Shown here one piece after another: positions 49,291 to 60,451 of a stretch of 64,000 nt of DNA. The DNA lies in contig NC_045140.1 in the NCBI RefSeq assembly GCF_008831285.2, positions 27,422,131 to 27,486,130 on the forward strand. Direction: 5' to 3'. Each line of letters begins with the position of its first letter. The stretch's first letter is position 1. The DNA is from Nymphaea colorata. Taxonomy: Eukaryota; Streptophyta; Magnoliopsida; Nymphaeales; Nymphaeaceae. Both the position numbers and the translations under genes were made by a program. The notes beneath the pieces were generated by a model. The model saw nothing but the letters and a program-made list of their open reading frames with translations, had not been told where the DNA came from and made no database searches.

Positions 49291-52200
49291 AATCCCAAAA
49301 TTATGTGAAGCGTGAAGTGATCATGTTTATGTTGGAAAAAAAAACAAACAAACAAACAGCTTTAAGCATAGACATGTGTATGTACGAAACTTAGTGGTGA
49401 AGGATTTGTGTGTATTGAAGAAACTTTAATCACGGGCATGAAATTGATTCATACATAAAGCAAAGAACTTACCTGTCATTAGAAAGATTTATCCTTACAA
49501 TGATAATTTCATGTTTTCTGCACAATGAGTTGAAAAGAAAATCAACACCTTAGCCTTTCCAATTGGAAGATAGAAATTAGAGTCAAGAACCTCCTCAGAA
49601 ACACGCCCAGGCTTTCACCGTATCTGCATTAGTAATGAACTCAACAAAAACGTGCAAGAGAGGGATGTTTTTCCCACTAATAATGAGCCAATACATTAAC
49701 CCAACACATACAATAATTCATTTTCAAGAAATACGAAAAGGTCTGGGTCTCCAACAGCTGTCCTCGAGCATCTCTGGTGAGTAAGGATAGAACACTTTAA
49801 GATCTGGACAAGCTCCATACTGGCTAGCATAGCAATGTAAACAAAGAATTGAAGAAGCACCATTTTAATTTCTTTTCAATAGGTGATAATATGATAGAAA
49901 CGCTTGTGAAAAGCTTCTTCAGCCAAACTAAATAAAATAGTCAAAAGCAAAAAATGACAAGTAGCTACAACTTAATTATGAAACTACGAAGTCACAAAGC
50001 AGCTTCCTATATACAATAATGCCAATTCTCTAGAATAAAAGTCAAAACACTAAAAGACAAGTAATAAGCCAGTTAATAATTATAAGAAGAACCTATGAAA
50101 TAAAGCAACGTTAAATTAGTGCCAGGCAAACGACACCAATAAAAAATCAGAACCTTGAAATGACTGATTTCTGGAATAGCTGAATTTGCCAAAATGAATT
50201 GCAGATAGGTGCACAAATTATGGGATTCCAACACAGCAAATGAAGTGCAGTGAACATGGTCAACGATCATGAGCATGACTAAATGAGATTGCAGCAGCAA
50301 ACCAGGCTACAGCTCCTATTAAGAAAAAGGAGAAATTTAAACAAAATTGACACAAGTGGACCATTATTCATGTAATATCTGAGAGAATCACAAGCGAAAG
50401 CAATTAGGAGAGACCGCACCTAAAACTCATACAGGGAAGCTCATCACAGACTATACAGAATCCAACAAAGTTAACAATGTTATTGCTCATCAACAAGCCA
50501 TCAGATATATCTTTGTTTGGCAAAGCAAACAAAAATGGATGCCAAACAAAAGTAGATTGAAATTCCTACTTAAGGAGGAAAAAATCAAGCTCGGAAACAA
50601 AGCCTACATTATCTAGGTCTCGTTGAAAAAATTTGACGCAGAACTAAGCATCAAATGCACAATCGTCCAGCATAAGCAATCTCACAGATTAATCAAGACC
50701 TAACATTTTGTGATATTAACAAGTGACATCATGCTTACATACCCCTGAGTATATCCTTGAGATCAACAGAGTGCGGTATTTATAATCGGTAAACACGGCT
50801 ACGACAGCAAGACGAACCAGTCCCACAGGGTAAAGGGGAAGAGCATCAACTGAACAAGCAAAGTGCTCGTAAAAAAAGTTAAAAAGAAAAAAAAAAACTA
50901 GAAACTCCATATTCCGAATAAACGTCTTGATATCAAGAGATAACATGGGCCCGATGATCAATTGATGGGAAACAAAAAAGCTAAACAATCGAGTTGTTTT
51001 TGCGGCATCACCACAACATAAGTGAGAACCGATCAAGAACATCAACCAAAAAGGGCCAAAACAAATCAGCCAAACGAATCGAGTGGTTTTCCGAAAGATC
51101 GTCGCCAAATAAATTCAGAACCAATCTAAAAAGAAACAATCAAGCAGATCAAAGCAAAACAATCCGAACACAACAAAAGATAGCACATCCCACAGGCATT
51201 CATCATCAAGAGCCAACAAAAAGCATCAGACATCGATCTTGAGCCACCAGGAATCAACCGATGATTTGATGAAGGGAGAAAAGATTGAACCATAAGTGAA
51301 GTTAGGTTTCTGAAAGCAGAAGAGAAACAGAAACTCACCGAGAGGAAGAACGACAAGGGAGAGAGATCTCTGTCATCAAGAACGAACAACCCCGACGCTT
51401 CGGTTGGGAAAAATCTGGCGGGTCCAGGTTTTTCAAAACCATGTTTTGGGCGGAATCCGGTGTCATCCAAACAACCCGAAACAGGGCTTTGAGGTCCAAC
51501 TTCGGTCTTTCTTTCTTTGTTTTTTCAAACTTTCTTTTCCACCAAACACAAAAATTCGGGGGAAAATTTCGACCTAATTGGGCTGAGATAGGTTTCTCTC
51601 TTTCTTTGTTTTACTTCTCAAATTAATTTAAATTTGGTTTTAAAATTAAACTGGATCATAAAAGAATCTGCCCTTTTGAAGCACGAACTCACATTTTCAA
51701 AGTATTTTTAAATGCAATTTTTTATATTACTTGAAAAGCACTTACCATTTGTGCCGTTGATCTTTTCAGTTAAATCTTAGGTTATTACTAACTTAAATTT
51801 AAAATACGACTGTAGCCCAAAAAAAAAAATGTTCCTCGGTTTTTATAGCCCTTTTAAGCTATATTAAACGATATTATTAATCAATCTCTTAACTATTTTT
51901 TTCATTGTCGTTAAAAAAAAAAAAAACCCTTAACTGTGTTTGTAAGATAAAGTATTATACATCTCATGTATGCGTTTAGAATTTTCTCTTGCAACACTTT
52001 ATGTGCATGTGAGGTTCATAAGGGTTGACTAGTTTTCTACATATTAATTACTTTAGTCAATCTAAATTGAAATTAACTTAGCTAATTTGAATCGAGTTCT
52101 TTCAATTGGTACATAGCCAATCTCGATACTGAAACCTGCAAACAAGAAAGCATCTGCTCAAGAAAGGAAGATATAACAGCACAACTGTGCCCTAAAGCAT

Positions 52201-53030
52201 TTTAAAATTGTTTTTGCAGTTTTCTAAATATGCTCAAAGATCAATGCATTCATGTCTTAGTATCTAGTTTTTCTATATGCAAACAGAAATGGTAACGATC
52301 TAATTTTTTCTTAAGGCCTCTTTTTTTAAACCCGTTTTAATTTAACATCAAAGCATGCGAGAATAACTTTTCAAGCTTTAGTTTCTGAAATTATTAAGCA
52401 TTGCTACTAACTCACTCTAAACTGTCAGTATTAAACAATAAGTTAAACAAAAATTTGATCTTTCACAAAAAAAACTATAGAGTAGGAAAGTCATTAAATT
52501 TCATAAATTACACAATTCAAATCTTCACATGAATTTTTTTTTTTTTTGACACTCATTCAATACTTTTAATTTCTTTTGGCACTTACATGTATAACAATCA
52601 AATATGTTAAAACATTTATATATACATTAAACTAATTTTGTGAGATTGGTGTAGGCAACTACCCATACCAGCTACCATGTGGCTAGGTCGTTGCTTAGTT
52701 GGCAGTGTGCATGCAGTGCCCCAACACCCAGGGTGCAAAAGGTGTGGGTGTGCTACCAAGTTGAAGGCGGCTCACCACCTATCCAGGCCCCAAAGGGAGG
52801 CGGCCTTCGGGCCTCCATTTCGAGGTGTGGTAATTTGGTGGCTGAGTTTTAAAATATCCCAACAAGGGGTTAGAATCAATCTTTGGCTTGCCTCTTAGTA
52901 TAGCAGTGGACTAGTTGGTTGCAGTTTGAGTATAACTAAGGGATTTAAACAGTTCGGATTCAAGTTACAGTTAGGTTAATTAATTATATGATGTTTAACC
53001 TTACTGAGTACGGCGTTTGGGCAGGGACAT
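49291..53030. other. Copy-2-only island
   Basis: This ~3.7 kb has no partner in copy 1. It is inserted between two related stretches (48,600-49,290 and 53,030-53,900) that both match copy 1 around 23,950-24,650. The left half may hold a minus-strand gene (next entry). The right half (51,500-52,640) is AT-rich. A GC-rich patch at 52,640-52,900 has a weak SINE look (tggctaggtc, then ggttagaatc). Confidence 0.55.
50740..51470 (-). pseudogene. Possible minus-strand gene or gene fragment, unknown
   Basis: A candidate leader exon (about 51,470-51,339) ends in a canonical donor (GTGAGT at 51,338). A candidate coding exon reads VDALPLYPVGLVRLAVVAVF then TDYKYRTLLISRIYSG, and ends in a canonical donor (GTATGT, about 50,741). 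An acceptor (tttgcttgttcag) precedes it at about 50,855. I do not recognise the protein. Further exons were not found between 49,300 and 50,700. It may be a fragment carried into copy 2 or a real gene whose other exons I cannot see. Confidence 0.25.
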
Positions 53031-53244
53031 GTTTGCATCTGACATTTAATTTGAATTCTAATTGGATTTGGGATTTGATGCTTAATATTGGGTTTGGAGT
53101 AAGGTGCAAGGCCGCATACCAAAACACATTAATGGTTTTCTTTAACAAGCTAAACCTATGGGATTTGAGTTAAATAATCAGATAATAATCCATTCCCACC
53201 TCTAAGTGAACTTTTTATTAATCTGACTTCATCTGACAAGGTAA

Positions 53245-53700
53245 TGACCCGACCTACTTTTCAACTCAGGCTCCTGGTCTCGGTGGATCTCAACCCACCC
53301 CTTAGCAGTTTTGGTTTTAACCCGAAAAATGATAGAAACCATGACAATCAATCACTTAAACAAACCGATTTACAAGTCCTTAAAATTTTTTTTATAATCT
53401 ACAATATGGGACTAAACTTTAAGACGTTACAATCAACTTCCATCAAAACACGTCTGGGTATGTGAGACTTCAGGTCCGAGTGTTGAACCATGTTTTGATA
53501 CAACTGGAACGACCCGACCTGCTCCCGAACTTGGGATCTCTGGTTTTGCAGATTTCAACATGCTTTCTAACAGTTTTGGTTTCAACGCGAAAAAAAAAAA
53601 AACTTGAAACCACAACAACTAATCACTTTAATAAACTCTTTTATAAGTCCTTCAAAATCTCTCACAATCTTCCATACTAAACTAAACTTTGAGGTGTTAA
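53245..53700. repeat. Dispersed ~190-bp repeat, two tandem copies
   Basis: Copies at about 53,245-53,430 and 53,505-53,700 share acccgacct, cagttttggttt-aac, aaaccatgacaa/aaaccacaacaa, and an ending like actaaactttgaggtgtta. A third relative is at about 61,085-61,240. The ending resembles that of some LTRs, but no coding part is attached. Confidence 0.6.
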
Positions 53701-54479
53701 AAGACAATCATAAATCTCAAACTTAGATTCTGATCATGGGAAAGATTGCAGACGAATAACAAAAATTTGGCTCAAGATAACATAGAAATTCAAATACAAC
53801 TTGGAATTCATACGCAACGCCCCACGCATACGCTGACAAGTGACAACAGCAGGTGTATCCACCAACTTGGGCATTTCTCAATCTCAAATCTAACCCAAAC
53901 TTTCTTGTGTTAATTGCTTTGCCAAACAAATCATACCAAAAATGGTGAGATATTTGATCAAAATCCAATTCATTGACTTCTTAGAGAAACAAACAAAACA
54001 AGTCTAGACACCAGTCCCACCCATCTAGCACCCAAGTAGCTATCTTTTCTCTGCAAGCACTAGGCAGCCATTTTCATATATTCAACATCCTAAGCTTTCC
54101 TCCTGTTGAATAGGCCTCTGTTCTTCAACCTTCAGCCGCACAGTAGGCACCAACTCTTTTCATTTCTCTCAAACTCGAAACAACGTCTTCACAAACGATG
54201 GCCATTGTAGTGAATGTACATAAATGACGTAAATTTAAGAGAGAAGAAATGGAATAGGAGCGCAGGGAGAACGACGAGCTGAGAATCAAAAGCGCGTCAC
54301 TATCTGCCAATGCGAGGCCAAGCATCGCCAGTTGCATATAAGAATGAATTCATGGCTAATCAACGTGTGCCACAATTAGTTTCAACAAGCTCATGTGAGG
54401 TTTCTCATTTTCCACCTCCACCAAACAAAAAATATTATCATCCAAATATATATATATTGACCAAATTTTTATTTTGCTC

Positions 54480-56650
54480 TTCATAAAAGTGTTTTGGTTT
54501 TGATTTTTTGCATTGAGTAAGTGAAAAATACTCGATCGATATTTAAATTGAACGAGCAATGAGGCTTAACTAAGCTAGTCATTAGCTCTTGCCAAAGGCT
54601 TAATTGCCTAATTAATTGGGGTTGCTTAGTAAGAGCGCAATAGATTTAAGTTAACCCATACGTCACTCAGTTCGCTGTCGCCATCTATTAGTTGCATCCT
54701 GATTGCATCAACGCACCGTGGCCCCATAGAGGAGGAGCTTGCGTGTGAAATACCCCCCAGCGCAGCGCTTATCCAACTCATGTTTCTTCCACTTTGCCGT
54801 TTGGATCTTGAAAAGTAAACGGATTCATTCCTTCATTGATTGATTCATCATTTGACAAATTTAAAAACATTTTTTATTTTAGATAATTGGTAATTAATTT
54901 ATTTTTTGTGATGTGGGCATCGATCAAGCATTTAAACGTAGCGCAATCAGTATTAAGGTGGTTCACACTCAAATAAGTTTAAGGTTTGAATCTTGTGACC
55001 ACTCAAGCTCTAATGTGCAACTTCTTTAGATTGCAAACAATACAATTGCAATATGAGAGTTGAAAGATGTACCATAAGTATAACCAGACTATGAAGCAAG
55101 CTAGAGCCATGTAAGTATAAAGATATAGCCTTTCAAGTAGTTCTAATATTGTGATCACTACCACGTTTCCATGTGCTACTTACTCAAATTGCAAACAGTA
55201 GTAAGTGCAATACTGAGTTAAAAGATATACCGTTAGCGATGCTACAAAACAAGCTATAACCTTAAAAACATAAAAATATGACCTTGGAGGTTTTATGTGG
55301 AAAGATGTTTTCTTGAGTAAACATTAAAGACAAGTTAAATGCAAAATATTTGTATACAATTAAACATGTTTGGGCTAATTCTCAAAAGTTAAGCATTTTT
55401 TTTCTTTACAATTATTCATTGTATAAGTTTTTTTTTTTTCTTGACAATCATTCATTGTATATGCGATCACAATCAACACCGCGGGGAACTTAAATGAGAT
55501 TTTGAAATACAATCAATCATCTATTTTCTTCATGGCTACCTAGTGTATCGTTTTATCATATTTTCGTTTTGTTTACGCCCGGTTTAGTAAAGTGGTTTCA
55601 CGTCAAATCGACACCAGACCATCGCTTGTATGTCAAAGAAAAAAGATGACCGGAAATGACAAGCTGATCGTGTTGGTCAGATTCTTTCTTCATCAACAAC
55701 TCCTTGCCTGGGATCATCCGGCGCTAAACAACACGTACAGTGAGAAATAATGAATTGTTTGGTCGATCGATCGCTTAACAGGATTCGAGAAGGCTTTTGA
55801 TGCTTGCAAGTGTGTGAGGAGTTGTATGTTGAGGGCCTGGCTAGAGTTTTATAAGAAAGAAAGGATTTAATGAAATTGATCAGTGAGTTGGCGAAGAAAG
55901 CAACACTTGCAGATAAGAACCGATGAGCCTAATTTTAGTTTATTTGCATAGGGAATAACAACCGGGCCCCTTATCACAACAAATAAATGAGGCCCAACCC
56001 TTAGTAATGTTTATCTAAACTAGGTGTGCCGTGTATTCTTTTCCTTGCTATTCGTTATGGAATTTCTCTTTCTTCTTCTATTTCTTTTTTTTTTTTCCTA
56101 CTGCAAGCCTGCAACTAATTATATCGTAGATTAAACAGAGTTGTGTACTATTTAGTTTTGGTTGGTAAAGCCCATTTGACTCTGTCATGGGGAGAGAGAG
56201 AGAGAAAGGAAACTCTAGAAAAACTTTAGAATGTCGTTTAAATTCATGCAGTTCAAAAACCACCAGCCATGGATCACCAAATTCTGGTCACTCACTCTCT
56301 CTCTCTCTCCCTTCCAACTTTGACTTGGATTGCATTATTCCTGCTCGTGTGGAGAGGGGCGCGGCTGTTACCGGGTCCAGTTACTTTCGTCTTTTATGAA
56401 AAGATTTTCTCATTTTTAATTTTTTTGGTCTTCATAAAGGAAAAGGAGTCCTTACTTTTTATGTTCTTAACAAAAAATAATATTTATTTGAGTCTCGAAG
56501 AATCTTCCGAGAAGGAGACGATCGATAAAACTTTCCAACCCCTCTAAATATTTAAATATTACAGGTCAAAACGAAACCAAAAAAATTTATTCCAAACATG
56601 AAAAAGAAGTGAAAGGGAAGATTGGCCAGTCGGAAGAGTCAGCTAAAGGG
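54480..56650. other. Upstream flank of B2
   Basis: Matches 31,800-34,080 of copy 1, including the possible SINE (about 54,936-55,015). No gene was recognised. Confidence 0.6.
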
Positions 56651-56659
56651 GAGAGCGCG

Positions 56660-56789
56660 TCGGCGTGGCCCTATTAAGTTACAGCCGACGCTAGCTGTCT
56701 GCCTCCATGGACACCCTTACTTCGACGTTTCTTCCTTCCCCCGAGATGACTCATCGTCATCCTCCTTCCTTCTTTCCTTACTATAAATA
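56660..56789 (+). promoter_or_regulatory. Core promoter of XTH B2
   Basis: TATAAATA at 56782-56789, about 102 bp before the ATG. The block gagcgcgtcggcgtggccc is about 115 bp upstream, as in B1. Confidence 0.6.
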
Positions 56790-56890
56790 CTCCATGTCCA
56801 CCCTCTTGGAGCACCACACAGCAGCACTGCCCTTTACTAGTTTGAGTTTGAATTCGCTCTTCAATTCCTCCAGCTAGCTCCACCATAAGT

Positions 56891-57966
56891 ATGGCGTCCT
56901 TTGGCAAAGTAGCAGCCCTGTTGCTGCTGCTGCTGAGCTTCTGTGGGGCGTCCATGGGCAACTTCTGGACGGACGTCGACATTACGTGGGGCGGTTCACG
57001 AGCCGCCATCACCAACAACGGCCAGCAGCTCCAACTGTCCATGGACAGGACCTCCGGCTCCGGCTTTCAGTCCAAGAACGAGTACCTATTCGGCAGGTTC
57101 GACATGAAGATAAAGCTCGTCCCCGGCAACTCCGCCGGCACCGTCACCGCCTACTACGTGAGTAGACGCTTTCCTCGGTTGATTCTAAGATGCTATGTCT
57201 ATTTGTATTGTCTGTTTCTTATAATTAGTTTCTTCTGTGATATAATTGAACAGCTATCCTCTCAAGGGCCTACCCATGACGAGATAGATATGGAGTTCCT
57301 GGGCAACGAAACCGGGCAGCCCTACACCCTTCACACCAACGTCTACACGCAGGGGAAGGGCAACAGGGAGCAGCAGTTCCGCCTCTGGTTCGACCCAACC
57401 GCCGACTTCCACACTTACACCATCCTCTGGAATCCTCGCCTAGTAATGTGAGTTCAACTCTTCCATCCCTCACCTTATACTGATCATCTCCATTCGATGA
57501 ATGAAAAATGGCTTCTGCATACCATTCTTGAAGTTGGTACTCATGAATTTCTGTCTGCATATATCGATGGATTGAACGAATCAGGTTCTACGTGGACGGG
57601 ACTCTGATAAGGATGTTCAGGAACCATGAGTCGGCGGGCGTGGCTTACCCGAGCAGGCAGGCCATGAGGATGTACTCCAGCCTGTGGGACGCCGAGGACT
57701 GGGCAACCCAGGGCGGCCGCGTCAAGACCGACTGGTCCAAGGCTCCTTTTGTGGCCACCTTCGGCGACATCGCCATCAACGGCTGCGTCTGGAAGGGCTC
57801 CGCCTCTTCCTGCGGCGCTTCCTCTTCCAGTTGGATGAACCAAGCAGCCGCCTCCTCTGACCTACAGAAGATGCAGTGGGTACAGAGGAACTACATGATC
57901 TACAACTACTGCAAGGACGTCAACCGATTCCCCCAGGGTCTTCCGGCCGAATGCTCCCTCGCTTGA
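56891..57966 (+). CDS. XTH: Xyloglucan endotransglucosylase/hydrolase, XTH B2
   Basis: GH16 wall enzyme and duplicate of B1. Exons 56891-57157, 57254-57447 and 57585-57966 join to 280 residues. Signal peptide about residues 1-23, catalytic E99, D101 and E103 in [12 protein letters not shown]-glycosylation site NET (N107), four C-terminal cysteines, end GLPAECSLA. Intron 1 is only 96 bp, a multiple of three, with no stop in frame, so an unspliced message would stay open and insert 32 mostly hydrophobic residues just before the catalytic strand. Intron 1 matches B3, whereas intron 2 (137 bp) matches B1. Confidence 0.97.
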
Positions 57967-60451
57967 TCCTTCCGCGACATACCAACATAGAAATGTTCCC
58001 CCTATATCGTGTATACCCATATTCTTTCATTCGTGCTTGCCATCGATAAGCTTGTCTTTCCCTTCAATTTTTTGCCTGAACGTTTTTCTTCAGGCAATTG
58101 CAACAGAGATGTGGAATAAGTACTTCACTTGTATGCATGACATTGTACCATAAGAATAAGAACTTCTCTTATATTTGTTCTCTAGCTAACTTTGATTAAC
58201 TAAGCTATATATATATATAGTCTTATCTTCAACTTTGGCAGCCACATGTATTTTTCATACCAAATGGTGGTCCATCGTGGGGCGCCATTTCGTATCTTTC
58301 GATAAGGAGTACCCCTTGTGCTTAATTTGCATGCTGCATTATTGAGGCCGCAATATTTTAATCAAACATTTGTCAATCATTCAGAAGAACTATAACCAAG
58401 TACAAGTCTTCAACCTGTATGTGGAGATAAGCCCTTCACCAGTTCATACATTGTCCGTTAGTGTAGAGACACCAGACCGTGAGATGATGAGTACACGAGG
58501 AGGAAGTGCGCTTACGATCGATTTCACGTCATTCAAATTGCTTGAATCTAGGGGGGCCATGCTGTGTGTTTATTTTCTTCTTCAACTGAGCACAAGAGCA
58601 GGCAACTACACGTTTTTAGGGTTCTCGGCTGCACTGAGGACTTTGGTAGAGTGTAGTACACTCCTGGGGTGTCAAGATTTTACCGTTTACAATTCTAAAA
58701 GAGTAGTACTCACGGGAATGGAACATACGATGTATACTAGCTATGTTACAACCTTTGAAGCAAAAATGATCTTTTCAAAAGCATTATCATAAAAAAAGCA
58801 GTACCATACACTGATGTTTAAGTGGCATGGAATTAGATAGACACCTACTATTAAGCCTTGTTTGTTTCACATAGCCGTGACAAAATAAATCATTTTGTGT
58901 TGGTCAAACGTAAGAACGAATGTAAGAAAATAAGAGGATCAATAAATGATGCATTAGTTGACAAATAATCTTAGCGAAAGTACTACTCTTCTTCCCCTTT
59001 GTCCGCATTCAATTGTAATTTGACTTCAAAATCCAATTACGTGATTTTTTTTTTTTTGGAAATTACGAACAGGGATTGAAGTGGTCTCTCTGTTACTGGC
59101 AAGAAAAGAAATGCACTTAAGATCATTAGTGCTGGTCTTAATTGCCAGCACACAATGGGGTTTCGATTCCATAAAACACTGTACATGTGACGGAATGTTT
59201 GCAGATATAAATATTGAAGTCCCGCGGATTTCTATTCAGTGATGATATATAGGACCATAACATCAAGTTAATTGCATCTTCTAATACAAACATTTCCTCA
59301 AGAAAATTGATTGAATCACGAAATTTTAGAATCAAAATGCTAGATTTTTATTGAATCCCGTTTGTTTAATAATTTCGATTTAATTTAATTAAAAACAGAG
59401 TGTTTTTATTCTAAAATAACATGATTCTAGATATATCAAACACCCCCTTAAAGTAGGAAATCTAGATGCTTAAAATTCTTGAAACCCTATTTGAAAAAAT
59501 TAATACTAGAGTTTTATTAGGTAGTAACTCTATTGCTACTCAGTTACGTAATATATCGGGGCGACAAATTTCATTTAGTGAATAGAACGTCAAGTTTTAG
59601 ATACGAAACAAACTATTGTATCCCTAGTTTTCGTTATTTATTGGTTCACATCGTCCGACGAAGATCATTAACCAAGAAAAAATAATGCATGCATTTGGTA
59701 CCTGAGACAAAGTCAGGATAGAAATAGATGAACAAGGCAACTCAATAATCCTTTCGTTAAATTGTAACTGGATTCTGTCTAGCTAATTAGTGAAAATATC
59801 TTCTTGTAATCATCCCAGAGATAATACCATAATAATTAGTTCGACTTCGCCAGTAACGAGTGTTAATTAGAAAAACACGGTAATGAATATTCAAACGGAG
59901 ATTCAACAGCTAAAAGGCTGCTTAGGATATGGCAGCATCAAATGTATTTCATGTAGAAAATTTCATGCTCCAATTGAATATAAATAATCCTGATAAAAGA
60001 ATGTCCTTTTGATCATGATATTTAATATATGTATAAATAAAGTAGTTTAACTAAGTATCATATATTTTTGTTACAAGTCAAATTCATATGAAAATTTTCA
60101 AGCCGGATCCGTGTCGGTGGAAAATGCGTTCAATTTTTTCTAACCATTGACATCCTTAACCAAGTGATGAACATTCAAACCCAATGCACCAAACAACCAA
60201 TGGATTTTCAATCTTCTTAAATATTCAATCAATTTTTTCTTTCCTTTCTACCAGCTGTACTTCTAGAAAAGGCTGAAACCAAATGCCATTGAATCTCGAC
60301 TACCCAAAAGTTGGTAGAGACAGAGAAAAGAAACTAAAAATTCATCTGCTTCTCAAATCCCATGCAGAAAGCAAAATTTAAAGGCAGCCACGAATGGAGC
60401 AGACAAATATTTCATGATGTCGCCGATGTAACTCCTCTTGTATGTGAACCT
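57967..60451. other. Downstream flank of B2 to end of duplication
   Basis: 3' UTR then non-coding DNA shared with 35,421-38,764. A 140-codon open frame on the plus strand (58370-58792) exists only in this copy and matches no family I know; copy 1 has lost or never had its middle part. Confidence 0.55.

Larger units (their letters stand above)
43684..60451 (+). repeat. Segmental duplication, copy 2 (A3 + B2)
   Basis: Partner of 20,024-38,764. It starts just after the minus-strand copia LTR and ends at tatgtgaacct (60,451). Copy-2-only parts are about 43,896-44,953 (coding-like repeat DNA), about 49,290-53,030, and about 58,510-58,740. Confidence 0.92.

Noticed and set aside
50716-51108. Full 130-codon open frame as a protein
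   Set aside because: Only the last ~36 codons look exon-like; the upstream part crosses a strong polypyrimidine/acceptor stretch and is better read as intron.
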